DNA of 64,000 bases from Polynucleobacter sp. AP-Reno-20A-A9 (GCF_018882085.1 NZ_JACVPB010000007.1:54712-118711); one strand, 5' to 3'. Shown: positions 44,481 through 54,596, numbered from the stretch's first letter. The notes: generated by a model from the sequence alone, not told the origin. Numbers and translations are program-made.

Positions 44481-45245
44481 ATGATGAATTCAGCAAAAAA
44501 CAAAGTGGCCCTAGTTACTGGCGCAGGTACTGGCATTGGACGGGCTGCCGCCAAGGCTCTTCTCAAGGGGGGCTATCAAGTAGTACTCACCGGACGTAAT
44601 CTGGATAAATTAGAAAAGGCTATTCTTGATATTGGCGGCAATCAAAGCAACTGTCTTGCGGTTGCTTGTGATGTTGGGAAGCCCGATGAAGTCAAAAATC
44701 TATTTACAGCGCTCAGCAATAAATTTGGTCGTATTGATGTGCTCTTTAATAACGCTGGTATGGGAGCGCCTGCCATACCAATGGAAGACTTAAGTTACGA
44801 GCAGTGGATGAATGTAGTCAATGCCAACCTCTGCGGTGCATTCTTGTGCTCACAAGAAGCGATTCGAATGATGAAAGCACAATCTCCACAAGGCGGCAGA
44901 ATTATCAATAACGGCTCAATCTCTGCACATGCACCACGTCCAATGTCGGCACCTTATACAGCCACTAAACATGCCATCAGCGGCTTGACTAAAACCATTG
45001 CATTAGATGGGCGCCCTTTCAATATTGCGTGCGGTCAAATCGATATCGGCAATGCTGCAACAGAGATGACTGAACGGATGGCTGCTGGAATCATGCAGGC
45101 AGATCAGTCTATTAAAGTGGAGCCACGCATGGATGTAGATCATGTTGGCGAAGCCGTACTGCATATGGCCCAACTTCCATTGGGGAGCAACATTCTGTCG
45201 ATGACCATCATGGCAACCAATATGCCATTTGTAGGCAGAGGCTAA
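44481..45245 (+). CDS. SDR family oxidoreductase
   Basis: Short-chain dehydrogenase/reductase of 254 residues. The nucleotide site is TGAGTGIG (13-20), NNAG is at 90-93, and the catalytic set is S146 or S148, Y159 and K163 (YTATK). FabG-like in form, but no acyl-carrier or PHA genes surround it. It is single, divergent from the TAXI gene and convergent with ccmI (four-base gap). Confidence 0.92.
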   Translation: MMNSAKNKVALVTGAGTGIGRAAAKALLKGGYQVVLTGRNLDKLEKAILDIGGNQSNCLAVACDVGKPDEVKNLFTALSNKFGRIDVLFNNAGMGAPAIPMEDLSYEQWMNVVNANLCGAFLCSQEAIRMMKAQSPQGGRIINNGSISAHAPRPMSAPYTATKHAISGLTKTIALDGRPFNIACGQIDIGNAATEMTERMAAGIMQADQSIKVEPRMDVDHVGEAVLHMAQLPLGSNILSMTIMATNMPFVGRG

Positions 45246-45249
45246 AACG

Positions 45250-46440
45250 TTACTGGCGAACTTGGTCGACTAGTAGACGAATATTGCTCGTACCAACCTT
45301 AATGGTCTGCACTGAAGAGATTAAATCTCCCGGTTCAGGCTTAGCCATCCCTGTCTTAGAAATGCGTACCTCGATACTCGCCTCAGATAATTGAGAGAGA
45401 GGCGCACTGGGATTCATGGCCAAGGAATCATTCAATGTAAAGCTCATTGGAAAGTCAGCTACAGGCACCTTCAAGACAGCCACGGGCACACGCTCACCAG
45501 GTTTACGTGCAATCACCATCAGAATATCGCCAGGCTTAATCTTGGATTTAAGATCAGCAGACAATTCAATCTTCCCACTAATGCCTTTTGCAGCTGAAGC
45601 AACTGGCGCAGAAGTAGGCAGACCACCCTTAGAACGCGCCTCAGCAATAGACCCTTGAATTGCGCGTGCCTCATCTGTATTGGGCGGGAGTTGCTGAGCG
45701 AGCCTTTCCCAAGACTGTACTGCTGCCTTATAGTTTCCAGAACTATACGATGCGGTTCCAGAAAGCCAAAGCGCCATTAAGTTATTGGGGTCCAGCTTTA
45801 AGGCTTGATTAATCAACTGTGAAGGCTTGCCAACAAAGCTACCATTTGCATTACTAGCTAATACATCGGCGTAGTCAGCCAACAATTGCGGATCAGAATC
45901 AATAAAGCTACCAGCGCGCGCATATGCTTTAGCAGCATCTTCGTCGCGACCCAAGATTCGATAAGAACGAGCCAACATCGCCCAGCCCTTTAAGTTGCTA
46001 GGATCTTTTTCCATTTTGATGGCAAATTCGGCCACCATTTTTTCAACACCTTCTTGGGTGACGGGTTTTTCAGAATTGTTTTGGGCTATGCGGACAACAT
46101 CCCCCAAAGAGAAATACAGAGCCGAAGATAGCAAGACAACAAAGATGCACAGTCCGACTGCAGTCTTCTTTGAGAAGCCGGCAACTTCACGATCATCCTC
46201 TTCGATGGTGTCTTGAAAAAGTCTCTGACGCATTTCAGCATGAGCAATCTCATAATCCGCTGAAGTGATTACACCGGCCGTATGTTCGACCTCTAATTTA
46301 TCTAACTCTTCTCGGTATATGACGGCATTCATCTGACGGCGAGATACCGCCGAGCTCTTCGCAGGGAAAATGAAGGGGCGCAGCAGCAATACCAATGCCA
46401 ATACCATAAGCAGAAATGCGGGAATTAAAAAGCTAGCCAC
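45250..46440 (-). CDS. ccmI: Cytochrome c maturation protein CcmI
   Basis: Apocytochrome chaperone of 396 residues. Two N-terminal helices (about 3-23 and 95-115) flank a cytoplasmic loop with a Leu/Glu-rich segment; TPR-like repeats (about 125-250, including DPSNLKGWAMLARSYRILGR) bind the apocytochrome tail. A C-terminal beta-rich periplasmic domain follows. It is the last gene of the ccm operon, five bases after ccmH. Confidence 0.92.
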   Translation of the reverse strand: MASFLIPAFLLMVLALVLLLRPFIFPAKSSAVSRRQMNAVIYREELDKLEVEHTAGVITSADYEIAHAEMRQRLFQDTIEEDDREVAGFSKKTAVGLCIFVVLLSSALYFSLGDVVRIAQNNSEKPVTQEGVEKMVAEFAIKMEKDPSNLKGWAMLARSYRILGRDEDAAKAYARAGSFIDSDPQLLADYADVLASNANGSFVGKPSQLINQALKLDPNNLMALWLSGTASYSSGNYKAAVQSWERLAQQLPPNTDEARAIQGSIAEARSKGGLPTSAPVASAAKGISGKIELSADLKSKIKPGDILMVIARKPGERVPVAVLKVPVADFPMSFTLNDSLAMNPSAPLSQLSEASIEVRISKTGMAKPEPGDLISSVQTIKVGTSNIRLLVDQVRQ

Positions 46441-46445
46441 TTATC

Positions 46446-46916
46446 TCATCCCTCTTTCTTATCGCTTGCATCTAATAATGCATCGATTTTTTGATTGTCA
46501 GCTTCAGTCAGAGTCACATTAGGCACACTACTATTTCTGCGTCTTAAATACATTAATAAGCCAGCAATACCCAGACCCAAAATAACAAATGGACCAATCC
46601 ACAGCAACCAGGTCACCGGCTTCACTGGCGGGCGATACAGTACAAAATCGCCGTAGCGCTCGACCATAAACGAGCGGATTTGATCATCGCTCTTACCCTC
46701 TTGAATCAATATCCGGATTTCACGGCGCAAATCATTGGCTAAATCCGAGCGTGAGCCAGCCAAAGACTCGTTCTGACAGACCAAGCAGCGCATTTCTTCC
46801 GAAATACTTATGAGACGCTGCTCTGTTACGGGATCATCCGCAAGTGGTGCAGCATCTTTGGAAAATGCGCTCCCTAAACTAAATATGCAAACAGCGATTA
46901 AGAAAATTCGCCTCAT
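46446..46916 (-). CDS. ccmH: Cytochrome c maturation protein CcmH
   Basis: Thiol oxidoreductase of 156 residues that keeps apocytochrome cysteines reduced. A signal peptide is followed by the active site RCLVC (C44, C47) in a three-helix domain and one C-terminal helix (about 105-125). Conserved LRCLVCQNESL is the family mark. Its start overlaps ccmG by four bases. Confidence 0.95.
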   Translation of the reverse strand: MRRIFLIAVCIFSLGSAFSKDAAPLADDPVTEQRLISISEEMRCLVCQNESLAGSRSDLANDLRREIRILIQEGKSDDQIRSFMVERYGDFVLYRPPVKPVTWLLWIGPFVILGLGIAGLLMYLRRRNSSVPNVTLTEADNQKIDALLDASDKKEG

Positions 46917-47443
46917 GATTTCTTCAGCTCACTCAGCATGGGATAGATTTTTTGATTCAATAAATCCATTGTCAACGGACCAATGTGTTTAAAGCGAATC
47001 ACCCCGGCCTTATCAATGATGTAAGTCTCAGGCACACCATAGACGCCATAATCAATACCAACTCGTCCATTACCATCAAAGGCCGAGAGTAAATAAGGAT
47101 TACCTTGTTTTGCCAGCATCGCTAAAGCATCTTCACGTTTATCTTTATAGTCCAAACCAACCACTGGCGCCATTTGTGACTTAGCTAGCTCAACCAATAC
47201 AGGATGTTCTTCACGACAAGCTACACACCAGGACGCCCAAACATTCAGAACCCACACTTGACCCTTCATGCTTGTAGGTGAAAACGTTTTATTAGTATCG
47301 GCCAATTGAGAAACTTCAAAGGCAGGGGCGGGCTTATTAATTAATGGTGAAGGGACTTCATGCGGATCACGATTTAAGCCAATAGCCAAAAAGACTACCA
47401 GGCCTACAAACAAGATCAGAGGGATTAAGAATTTTGCTTTCAT
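46913..47443 (-). CDS. ccmG: Thiol:disulfide interchange protein CcmG (DsbE)
   Basis: Membrane-anchored thioredoxin-fold reductase of 176 residues. An N-terminal helix (about 5-23) tethers a domain with WASWCVAC (C73, C76) and the GVYGVPETYIID cis-Pro loop. It supplies electrons to CcmH and apocytochrome. It overlaps both ccmF and ccmH by four bases. Confidence 0.95.
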   Translation of the reverse strand: MKAKFLIPLILFVGLVVFLAIGLNRDPHEVPSPLINKPAPAFEVSQLADTNKTFSPTSMKGQVWVLNVWASWCVACREEHPVLVELAKSQMAPVVGLDYKDKREDALAMLAKQGNPYLLSAFDGNGRVGIDYGVYGVPETYIIDKAGVIRFKHIGPLTMDLLNQKIYPMLSELKKS

Positions 47444-49359
47444 GCGAACTTGCTCTTTAACTTCAGTCGATAGCGCTTATCCGACATAGCCAACACGCCA
47501 CCTAAAGCCATCAACAAGCAGCCGCCCCAAATCCAATCTACAAAAGGCTTGTAGTAAACACGCACAGCCCAGGATTGATCGCCTAACTCTTCACCTAGCG
47601 ATACATAAATATCGCGGGTAAGCCCAGCATCAATCGCTGCTTCCGTCATCGGCATCGTTGATGAAAAGTAACTTCTCTTCTCGGGATAAAGACTAATCTG
47701 ATCACTGCCATTTTTAGATAGCAAGAATGTACCGCGCATTGCCTGGTAATTCGGGCCACGAGCAGCACTAACACCCTGCAGCTGGATTTGATATCCGCCA
47801 ACACTAACTGTATCGCCAGCAGACATACGCACATCTTTTTCTTCTTGATAAGCGCCGACCATCGTAACGCCAATGACAAAAACTGCAATACCTAAATGCG
47901 CCACCTGCATGCCAATAAAAGAACGGGTTGGTTTTCCGGCTTTAGCTTGGCGAATAATTTGCATACAGCCCGAAGCGATTACCCAAAAAGCCAACATGAA
48001 GCCCATGCCTGCAAGCCAAGTAAATTGACCCATGATCAAAGGGATTGCAACGCCTGCAATGAGAGCGACCGCACCCGCAAGCCATAAACGTTTGATGATG
48101 CTAATTAAATTACTCTGTTTCCAGCTCGCCCAGGGACCAATACCCATTAATATCAATAATGGCACCATGATGGGAACAAATACACTATTGAAATATGGAG
48201 GACCTACAGAAATCTTGCCTAGATGTAAGGCATCAATCAATAATGGATAGAGCGTTCCCAACAAAACAGATCCGGCAGAGACCACTAAGAAAACATTTCC
48301 TAGCAAGATCAATGTCTCTCGTGAACTTAAGCTGAATTTACCACCCATCGAACTCTTAGGCGCGCGCCATGCGTAAAGCATCAGAGACGAACCTACTACC
48401 AGTGATAAGAAGATGAGAATAAAAATGCCACGCCTTGGATCGGTTGCAAATGCATGAACCGAAGTCAGGACACCCGAACGAACCAAGAAGGTTCCTAGCA
48501 GCGACAAAGAGAATGCGGTAATTGCCAACAGCACAGTCCAGCTCTTAAAGCCGCCACGCTTTTCGGTAACCGCTAAAGAATGCAATAAGGCAGTACCCAC
48601 GAGCCAAGGTATAAAAGAGGCGTTCTCAACGGGATCCCAAAACCACCAACCACCCCAACCTAATTCGTAATAAGCCCACCATGATCCTAGAGCAATGCCG
48701 AGGGTCAGGAAAACCCAAGCAGCGGTTGTCCAAGGACGCGACCAACGAGCCCAAGCTGCATCCAACCTTCCGGACAATAAAGATGCAATCGCAAATGCAA
48801 AGGCTACTGAAAAACCGACGTAGCCCATGTACAACATTGGCGGATGAAATACTAAACCTGGATCTTGCAAAAGTGGATTTAAGGAACGGCCATCTTGCGC
48901 CGCAGGCAATAGGCGCTCAAACGGATTGGAGGTTGTTAAAACAAACAGGAGCAGACCGCTAGTGACCAAGCCCAGAACACCAATCACTCGCGCCACCATA
49001 AAGTCATCTAATGCTTTAGAAAGCTGTGCAACCAAAATGGTCCAGGTAGCTAGCAAGAAGATCCATAACAAGAGCGACCCTTCATGACCGCCCCATACTG
49101 CGCCCAATCGATAAATCACCGGCAGCTGTGAATTCGAGTGCTCAGCAACATAAAGTACAGAAAAATCATTAGCGTAAAAACTCCAAGCCAAGATTCCAAA
49201 AGCAATCGCCAGCAATAAGAAAACCGTTTGCGCAGCAGGTCTAGCTAGCACCAACCAATCACGTCGGCCATAGTACGCACCTAGTAATGGCAAAACCCCC
49301 TGAATGCAAGCAACACAGAGCGCCAGAACTAACGCGTAATGCCCAAACTCAGGAATCAT
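47440..49359 (-). CDS. ccmF: Cytochrome c haem lyase CcmF
   Basis: Large membrane protein of 639 residues with about 15 helices. The WWD haem-handling loop is [19 protein letters not shown], and conserved His residues flank it ([22 protein letters not shown]). It joins haem from CcmE to the apocytochrome. Length is normal for the family. It overlaps ccmE and ccmG by four bases each. Confidence 0.96.
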   Translation of the reverse strand: MIPEFGHYALVLALCVACIQGVLPLLGAYYGRRDWLVLARPAAQTVFLLLAIAFGILAWSFYANDFSVLYVAEHSNSQLPVIYRLGAVWGGHEGSLLLWIFLLATWTILVAQLSKALDDFMVARVIGVLGLVTSGLLLFVLTTSNPFERLLPAAQDGRSLNPLLQDPGLVFHPPMLYMGYVGFSVAFAFAIASLLSGRLDAAWARWSRPWTTAAWVFLTLGIALGSWWAYYELGWGGWWFWDPVENASFIPWLVGTALLHSLAVTEKRGGFKSWTVLLAITAFSLSLLGTFLVRSGVLTSVHAFATDPRRGIFILIFLSLVVGSSLMLYAWRAPKSSMGGKFSLSSRETLILLGNVFLVVSAGSVLLGTLYPLLIDALHLGKISVGPPYFNSVFVPIMVPLLILMGIGPWASWKQSNLISIIKRLWLAGAVALIAGVAIPLIMGQFTWLAGMGFMLAFWVIASGCMQIIRQAKAGKPTRSFIGMQVAHLGIAVFVIGVTMVGAYQEEKDVRMSAGDTVSVGGYQIQLQGVSAARGPNYQAMRGTFLLSKNGSDQISLYPEKRSYFSSTMPMTEAAIDAGLTRDIYVSLGEELGDQSWAVRVYYKPFVDWIWGGCLLMALGGVLAMSDKRYRLKLKSKFA

Positions 49360-49790
49360 TTATTACTTCCATTTTTTTGAGCTTGCTCTAAAGCATGCTT
49401 GGCTTCAGGAGGCATATAGTTTTCGTCATGCTTAGCCAGCACTTCGCTAGCAATAAATTCACCATCCGTATTCATGCGGCCTTGGATCACAGCACCTTTA
49501 CCCTCTTTAAATAAATCAGGAAGAATGCCGGTATAGGCCACAGGGATATCTTTTACGAGATCAGTAATCACAAAGTGCACGGTTAAGCCGTCACGCTTTA
49601 ATGAGCCATCTTTTACCATGCCACCAATTCGGAAAGCCTGGCCTTGAGGTGCTTTGCCTGCTGCCACCTCACTTGGGGTGACATACAAAGCAATATTGCT
49701 ATTGAGGGCATTCAAAATTAAGAGCGCAGCTACACCGATCGCGATCAGGGCTGCAACAATCATCAATGCACGTTTATGTCTAGGCTTCAC
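49356..49790 (-). CDS. ccmE: Haem chaperone CcmE
   Basis: Periplasmic haem chaperone of 144 residues, anchored by one helix (about 8-27). The OB-fold domain ends in HDENY, where H121 binds haem covalently and Y125 is an axial ligand. It accepts haem from CcmC and hands it to CcmF. It overlaps ccmD by four bases. Confidence 0.95.
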   Translation of the reverse strand: MKPRHKRALMIVAALIAIGVAALLILNALNSNIALYVTPSEVAAGKAPQGQAFRIGGMVKDGSLKRDGLTVHFVITDLVKDIPVAYTGILPDLFKEGKGAVIQGRMNTDGEFIASEVLAKHDENYMPPEAKHALEQAQKNGSNK

Positions 49791-49975
49791 TTACCAATCT
49801 CTTTATCAAACTGCTCTGCTAATTGCTCTTGCTTCAACCGACGTACGATTGCTCTAAAACGAGCACGCACCATTAAGGGTTCTAGTATTAATACCAGCGC
49901 ACAAACACCAAAACTGCTCCACACATACAGCGCGTAGCCACCCATGGCAAAAAACTCAGAAGGGCTATTCCACAT
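49787..49975 (-). CDS. ccmD: Haem exporter protein CcmD
   Basis: Small membrane protein of 62 residues with one helix (about 12-34). [16 protein letters not shown] is the CcmD signature. It releases holo-CcmE from the CcmABC complex. It overlaps ccmC by one base and ccmE by four. Confidence 0.92.
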   Translation of the reverse strand: MWNSPSEFFAMGGYALYVWSSFGVCALVLILEPLMVRARFRAIVRRLKQEQLAEQFDKEIGK

Positions 49976-50745
49976 CAGATTTTCACCTCAATTGATTGTC
50001 TCACCCAATCAGCATGGGCTTCACGCTCCAGAATGATTGCCCTCACTCGCATTAAGGTGACTGCAATGGTGTACATCCAAAGACATAAGGCCATCAACAG
50101 CATTCCCCAGAGCATGGTTTGTGCCATTGCTGGAGCTTTTGTGAGAGAAACGGAGGCGCCTTGATGCAAAGTATTCCACCATTTCACTGAGAAATAAATA
50201 ATCGGTACGTTTACAACGCCTACCAAAGCCAAAATGGCACTCGCCTTGTCCGCACGTCGCGGGTCATCAATAGATGCTCGCAAAGCAATAAAGCCCAAAT
50301 ACAGAAATAAGAGAATCAGTTCTGAGGTTAGGCGTGCATCCCAAACCCACCAGGCGCCCCACATAGGCTTGCCCCAAAATGCGCCAGTCCATAAAGACAG
50401 AAATGCCATCCAAGCACCTATTGGAGCAAGAGCCTGGGCCATCATGGCAGATAAACGGGTATTAAAAACCAGTCCTAGTCCTGCCCACGCAGCCATAACT
50501 AAATAAATGAACATCGACATCCAGGAAGCGGGCACATGAATAAAAATGATGCGATAGCCCTGCCCTTGAACAGCGTCCACCGGTGCAACAAAAAAGCTAA
50601 CCCAAAGACCAGCAGCACCAAACAGAAAAGCCAAGACCCAGAAGAACGGAGTAAGCTTACCCGCCACCGGATAAAAAGTGCTGGGGCTAGATAACTTAAA
50701 CCAGTTAACCAAGCGGTGATTAGAAAAATTATTTATCAGATTCAT
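49975..50745 (-). CDS. ccmC: Haem-handling protein CcmC
   Basis: Membrane protein of 256 residues with six helices. The WWD loop reads GKPMWGAWWVWDARLTSELI, and conserved His residues lie at FIHVPASWMS and at TLHQGASVS. It binds haem and charges CcmE. It overlaps ccmB by four bases. Confidence 0.96.
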   Translation of the reverse strand: MNLINNFSNHRLVNWFKLSSPSTFYPVAGKLTPFFWVLAFLFGAAGLWVSFFVAPVDAVQGQGYRIIFIHVPASWMSMFIYLVMAAWAGLGLVFNTRLSAMMAQALAPIGAWMAFLSLWTGAFWGKPMWGAWWVWDARLTSELILLFLYLGFIALRASIDDPRRADKASAILALVGVVNVPIIYFSVKWWNTLHQGASVSLTKAPAMAQTMLWGMLLMALCLWMYTIAVTLMRVRAIILEREAHADWVRQSIEVKI

Positions 50746-51407
50746 TCAATCGCAATCTTTACAGCTGCACTACTTACCCAAGGAACAAATGCTAAAGCCA
50801 AAATCAATAATGCGCCTAACAAAGAAAAATGGCCTGACGTTTCCAAACCCACACTATTGGCATATACAGCTCCGGCGCCAAAAATGAGAACCGGAATATA
50901 TAAAGGCAGTATCAATAAACTTAATAAGAGGCTGCCACCTCTAACACCTAAGGTCAACGCCGCACCTATTGAGCCCAGCAAGGATAGCACTGGAGTACCC
51001 AATAATAGAGTTCCCATCAGCACATACAAAGAACTAGCATCTAAATCAAACTGAATACCGATGATCGGGGCCAAGAGCACAAGTGGTAGCCCGCTAACCA
51101 TCCAATGAGCAATAATTTTTCCAGTCACCAACAAGACCATGGGTTGAGGTGACAAGGCAAGCTGCTCTAAGGCACCATCTTGATAGTCTGCGGCAAACAT
51201 ACGCTGCAATCCCAATAGGGTCGATAGCAAGGCCGCAACCCAGAGAACCCCGGGCGCAATCTTACGCAGCAAAGCAGCATCCGCACCAATACCCAATGGA
51301 AACAAACTCGTAACCACGACAAAAAAGAAAAGGGCTGTAAGCACCTCACTCTTGCGGCGCATAACCAAGAGCAAATCACGGCGAATGATAGCGAGCAAGG
51401 CATTCAT
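50742..51407 (-). CDS. ccmB: Haem exporter permease CcmB
   Basis: ABC permease subunit of 221 residues with six helices. IIRRDLLLVMRRKSEVLTAL and ADYQDGALEQLALSP are typical of CcmB. It works with CcmA to release CcmE by ATP hydrolysis. It overlaps ccmA and ccmC by four bases each. Confidence 0.95.
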   Translation of the reverse strand: MNALLAIIRRDLLLVMRRKSEVLTALFFFVVVTSLFPLGIGADAALLRKIAPGVLWVAALLSTLLGLQRMFAADYQDGALEQLALSPQPMVLLVTGKIIAHWMVSGLPLVLLAPIIGIQFDLDASSLYVLMGTLLLGTPVLSLLGSIGAALTLGVRGGSLLLSLLILPLYIPVLIFGAGAVYANSVGLETSGHFSLLGALLILALAFVPWVSSAAVKIAIE

Positions 51408-52051
51408 AAATCTAGCACCCTCACACGTGGAAGATCAACTTCTTGATGACTAGTCAGAATTGCTAAACCACCTTGCTCTACATGCTCAGTTATCAGTCCT
51501 TGTAAATCTTGTACGGCATGAATATCAAGTGCATTGAATGGCTCATCTAAGATCCATAACTTGGCTTGACGCGTCAACATACGCGCCATTAATATCCGAC
51601 GTTTTTGTCCAGCCGATAAACAGCTAACTGGTAAGTTCTCACGCCCACGAAAACCAAAACGCCAGAGAGCTGCTAAGGCCTTATCGCCTGGCAAATGAAA
51701 ATCATCAAGCACTGCATACAGCTGCAGATTTTCTAATGCAGTGAGATCTTCTTTAAGAGCATCACGATGCCCCAGGAATAAAAGTTCACGATGATAAAGA
51801 GAAGGGTCCTTAGCGATTGACTGATGATTCCAAAGAACCTCTCCCGCTTCTGGTTTAGCTAAACCCGTCAGAAGCCTTAAGAGACTCGTTTTTCCAACCC
51901 CGTTCTCGCCACGTACATGCAAGCACTCTCCAGCCGTCACTGTGAGATTCAGACCCTGAAATAACTGTCGCTCACCACGGATACAACTCAGCGCACGGGC
52001 TTCGAGCATCAAAAGCGGTTTATTGAAGGAGGAGTAAGTATCAACTGTCAT
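51404..52051 (-). CDS. ccmA: Haem exporter ATP-binding protein CcmA
   Basis: ABC ATPase of 215 residues and first gene of the ccm operon. Walker A is GENGVGKTS, the signature is LSAGQKRR and Walker B is LWILDEPFNALD. A consensus-like promoter lies just upstream, giving a leader of about 27 bases. All nine ccm genes follow in order with overlaps or gaps of at most five bases. Confidence 0.95.
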   Translation of the reverse strand: MTVDTYSSFNKPLLMLEARALSCIRGERQLFQGLNLTVTAGECLHVRGENGVGKTSLLRLLTGLAKPEAGEVLWNHQSIAKDPSLYHRELLFLGHRDALKEDLTALENLQLYAVLDDFHLPGDKALAALWRFGFRGRENLPVSCLSAGQKRRILMARMLTRQAKLWILDEPFNALDIHAVQDLQGLITEHVEQGGLAILTSHQEVDLPRVRVLDL

Positions 52052-52084
52052 GAGGGCTTAGGGCTTGAATCAACCACCCATGGC

Positions 52085-52113
52085 ATTGTCCAAGAGCCCC
52101 TGAGAGCTGTCAA
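52085..52113 (-). promoter_or_regulatory. Sigma-70-type promoter of the ccm operon
   Basis: On the minus strand, TTGACA (52108-52113) and GACAAT (52085-52090) are separated by 17 bases. The -35 is a perfect match and the -10 differs from TATAAT at two positions. Transcription would start near 52078, about 27 bases before ccmA. No FNR box is seen next to it, so expression looks constitutive. Confidence 0.75.
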
Positions 52114-52126
52114 ACCAGCAAAAGTG

Positions 52127-52154
52127 GAATTAAAGGAATAATCCCTTTTAATTC
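52127..52154. repeat. Inverted repeat upstream of the ccm promoter
   Basis: GAATTAAAGG (52127-52136) and CCTTTTAATTC (52144-52154) pair apart from one bulged base, with a seven-base loop. It lies just behind the -35 box of the ccm promoter. It may be an operator or an AT-rich upstream element; nothing decides between them. Confidence 0.4.
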
Positions 52155-52193
52155 AATTACTTATGCAATTATAAACCGAGTCGACTAAGAATG

Positions 52194-52218
52194 AAAAAAC
52201 CACCCGTAGGTGGTTTTT
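52194..52218 (-). terminator. Intrinsic terminator after the YceI gene
   Basis: ACCACC and GGTGGT pair around CGTA, with five A residues on the left (a U-tail on the minus strand) and five T residues on the right. It lies 28 bases after the stop of the YceI gene on the minus strand and could work in both directions. Confidence 0.88.
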
Positions 52219-52245
52219 CAGATGCCATCAGCCCTACAAAAGGAA

Positions 52246-52818
52246 TTACTCCTTTTTAGAGCCCTCAATGGCGATCATGATGGTCACATCGTCACCTACG
52301 TTCGGGGCGTATTTGCCCATATTGAACTCTGTACGCTTAACCTTAGTTTCGGCATTAGCTCCGCAATAATCAACACCAGACATTGGGTGTTTTTTGCACT
52401 CAAAGTTAGTAATTTTTAGTGTAACTGGCTTGCTTACGCCCTTCAATGTCAGCACACCTTTTAGGGCAACCGGTTTGTCACCTTTAAAAATCATGTCGTT
52501 TGATTGAAAGCTAGCAGTAGGAAATTGAGTGGTAGATAAAAAGTCTTCGCTTTGAATATGGCTATTAAACAAAGTAGATCCTGTATCAACAGATTTCGTA
52601 TCAATAGTGATATCTGCACTGCCTTTTTTCGCGGCTTGATCAATTGTTACAGTTCCAGCAACTGCATTAAAGCGGCTAGTCTGCGTAGAGAATCCTAAAT
52701 GGTTATATTCAAACTGAGCAAAGGTATGGTTAGCATCAGTAGCATAAGTTACTGGCGCAGCAAAAGCAGAGCTAAGACCAATTGTTGCAAATAAAGCGAT
52801 AAGTAATTTTGATTTCAT
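52246..52818 (-). CDS. YceI family periplasmic lipid/isoprenoid-binding protein
   Basis: Secreted lipocalin-like protein of 190 residues with a signal peptide ending AFAAP. YATDANHTFAQFEYNHLGFS and the repeated KGVLTLKGVSKPVTLKIT are family features. Known relatives bind polyprenyl quinone-like molecules. Two Cys (in FECKKHPMSGVDYCG) may form a disulfide. GGAGAA precedes the ATG. It lies 70 bases after a second YceI gene; ACTAA-G-TTAGT at 52846-52856 in that gap could be an operator. Confidence 0.92.
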   Translation of the reverse strand: MKSKLLIALFATIGLSSAFAAPVTYATDANHTFAQFEYNHLGFSTQTSRFNAVAGTVTIDQAAKKGSADITIDTKSVDTGSTLFNSHIQSEDFLSTTQFPTASFQSNDMIFKGDKPVALKGVLTLKGVSKPVTLKITNFECKKHPMSGVDYCGANAETKVKRTEFNMGKYAPNVGDDVTIMIAIEGSKKE

Positions 52819-52888
52819 GTAATTCTCCTGATTAAAAATTGAATAACTAAGTTAGTAAAAATGAGTTTAGATAAGTTAATTTGTAAAA

Positions 52889-53476
52889 CTATTTTTGATT
52901 TAAGACTAAGTGAACATTGACTGGCACCTCATTGGCAACCGCGGAAGTATCTGCCCAATTTCCAGCACCTAAGCCAAAATCTAACCTCAGTACCTGAAAG
53001 CTGGCATCAAAGACCATCTGCTTGCCTTGCGGCTGATACTTGACAGAAATCAACAGTGGTACTGCTTTACCCTTAATGATTAGGGTTCCATGGGCATCCA
53101 AACTATTAGGGCCTGTGGACTTAACAGAGTCAGTAACATAGCTTGCAGTTGGGAAGAGCTTTGTACTAAACCAGTCTTTTCCTTTTGCTTCTTCTTGTAA
53201 CTCTTCTCCACCAGCGTTAAAGCTAGAGATCTCAATGATGAGATTGGCCTTCGCTTTTTCTGGCTCGTCCGGGTTAAATACAACCTTCCCTGAAAATTTT
53301 CCAAAACTTCCAGAGATCTTTGAGCCCATCAATTTACTTGTAAAAGTAATTTTGCTTTTCGCGGCATCAATAGATGAATACTCCACCGCATAAGCTGAGC
53401 TTGCAGCGCCAATAAATAGCATAGCTAATAAAGCTTGTGCCAATATCTCAAAACGTAATGAGAATTTACTTTTCAT
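52889..53476 (-). CDS. YceI family periplasmic protein, second copy
   Basis: YceI-type protein of 195 residues from ATG 53476, which follows GGAGG at eight bases; the frame extends five codons further to a TTG that overlaps that ribosome site. Signal peptide ends SSAYAV. SSIDAAKSKITFTSKLMG and DAHGTLIIKGKAVPLLISV are typical. It overlaps the cytochrome b561 gene by 11 bases. YceI plus cytochrome b561 is a recurrent gene pair, suggesting electron transfer to a bound quinone. Confidence 0.92.
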   Translation of the reverse strand: MKSKFSLRFEILAQALLAMLFIGAASSAYAVEYSSIDAAKSKITFTSKLMGSKISGSFGKFSGKVVFNPDEPEKAKANLIIEISSFNAGGEELQEEAKGKDWFSTKLFPTASYVTDSVKSTGPNSLDAHGTLIIKGKAVPLLISVKYQPQGKQMVFDASFQVLRLDFGLGAGNWADTSAVANEVPVNVHLVLNQK

Positions 53477-54014
53477 GGGTAGAGCCTCCAAAGGTCATGC
53501 GGCTTATTAAGCCATCTTTATCGATAAATTGATGCTTTAGTGCAGCCAAAATATGAAGCCCAACCAAAGCCATTAAGCCGTTAGCCAGAAACTCATGGAT
53601 CTCTTTCAGCTGATGGCCAAGTGCCTTATCTTTATCTACCAAATCCGGCAATTCAAATAAGCCAAAGTAGTTGACGGTATAGCCCTTAGCGGAACTCATT
53701 AACCAGCCCACAATCGGAATCAGAAGCATTAGTAAGTACAGTGCAAGATGGGTTAGCTTCATTGCACGCTCTTGCCATGCTGGCATTGCGATGTTTAATG
53801 CAGGAGCAGGTTGAATTGCACGCCACAACAAACGTAGCACCACCAAAAAGAATATGGTGACACCAAGCCATTTGTGCCAGCTGATTCCTGTAATTCTGAC
53901 TGGGCTTAATGGCATATCAGCCACAGCAATTGCAATTGACCATGTTGCAAATATCAAAAGCGCCATCACCCAATGTAAGATGATGGCAATTGAGGTGTAT
54001 CTGACTTTATTCAT
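53466..54014 (-). CDS. Cytochrome b561 family protein
   Basis: Diheme membrane cytochrome of 182 residues with four helices. Haem-ligand His candidates are in AIILHWVMALLIF, ITGISWHKWLGV, MKLTHLALYLLM and LVGLHILAALKHQF. This is the prokaryotic b561 (CybB-like) layout, which oxidises or reduces quinones. Its start overlaps the WrbA-like stop by one base (TAATG), and its end overlaps the YceI gene. Confidence 0.93.
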   Translation of the reverse strand: MNKVRYTSIAIILHWVMALLIFATWSIAIAVADMPLSPVRITGISWHKWLGVTIFFLVVLRLLWRAIQPAPALNIAMPAWQERAMKLTHLALYLLMLLIPIVGWLMSSAKGYTVNYFGLFELPDLVDKDKALGHQLKEIHEFLANGLMALVGLHILAALKHQFIDKDGLISRMTFGGSTHEK

Positions 54015-54568
54015 TAGCCGCGCAACTGCTTGGTAATTTTTGCAATGCGCTCACCGTACAGCCTTGCAGTCTCTAAATCACCCGCATTCACTTCATCAGC
54101 ACTTGCATCCGATGGTGTTTGCATCATTGCACCTGCAGATGAGCCTACGTAGTTAATGTCATCACGCTTAGCCGCTTTCGAATTCGAAGGCATCAATCCA
54201 GTACCAACCCAAAGGCCAGAATGCTGCATAGCCAAAGTAAAGAAGTAATGCAAGGTTGAATGCTTATCCCCATTCATCGTTGCTGAATTCGTAAAGCCAC
54301 CGAAGACTTTGTCTTTCCACTGCTGTGAAAACCATGGCTTAGAACTAGCATCAGAAAACTTCTTAAATTGCCAGCTAACCGAACCCATATAGGTTGGAGA
54401 GCCAAACACAATCGCGTCAGCATCATTAATTGTCGCCCATTGTTCATCAGTAATATTGCCCTCAGCGTCAATGGCAATCAATGTTCCATTAGCGCCTTTA
54501 GCAATAGCCTCAGCCTGCTTTACGGTGTGTCCATATCCACTATGAAATACGACAGCTACTTTAGTCAT
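54014..54568 (-). CDS. Flavodoxin/WrbA-like NAD(P)H:quinone oxidoreductase
   Basis: FMN-binding flavodoxin-fold protein of 184 residues from ATG 54568, which follows AGGAG by six bases; a TTG five codons earlier overlaps that site. VVFHSGYGHTVKQAEAIAKG binds the FMN phosphate and FGSPTYMGSVSWQFKKF is the second loop. WrbA-type enzymes reduce quinones by two electrons and so avoid semiquinone. It follows the MarR gene by 28 bases and precedes cytochrome b561, which fits a quinone-stress unit. Confidence 0.88.
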   Translation of the reverse strand: MTKVAVVFHSGYGHTVKQAEAIAKGANGTLIAIDAEGNITDEQWATINDADAIVFGSPTYMGSVSWQFKKFSDASSKPWFSQQWKDKVFGGFTNSATMNGDKHSTLHYFFTLAMQHSGLWVGTGLMPSNSKAAKRDDINYVGSSAGAMMQTPSDASADEVNAGDLETARLYGERIAKITKQLRG

Positions 54569-54596
54569 TACATTCTCCTTCAAATTTTCAACTTGA

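Noticed and set aside
52201..52245. Possible fourth small gene between ccmA and YceI
   Set aside because: The stretch is occupied by a terminator and the YceI 3' end and has no ribosome site.
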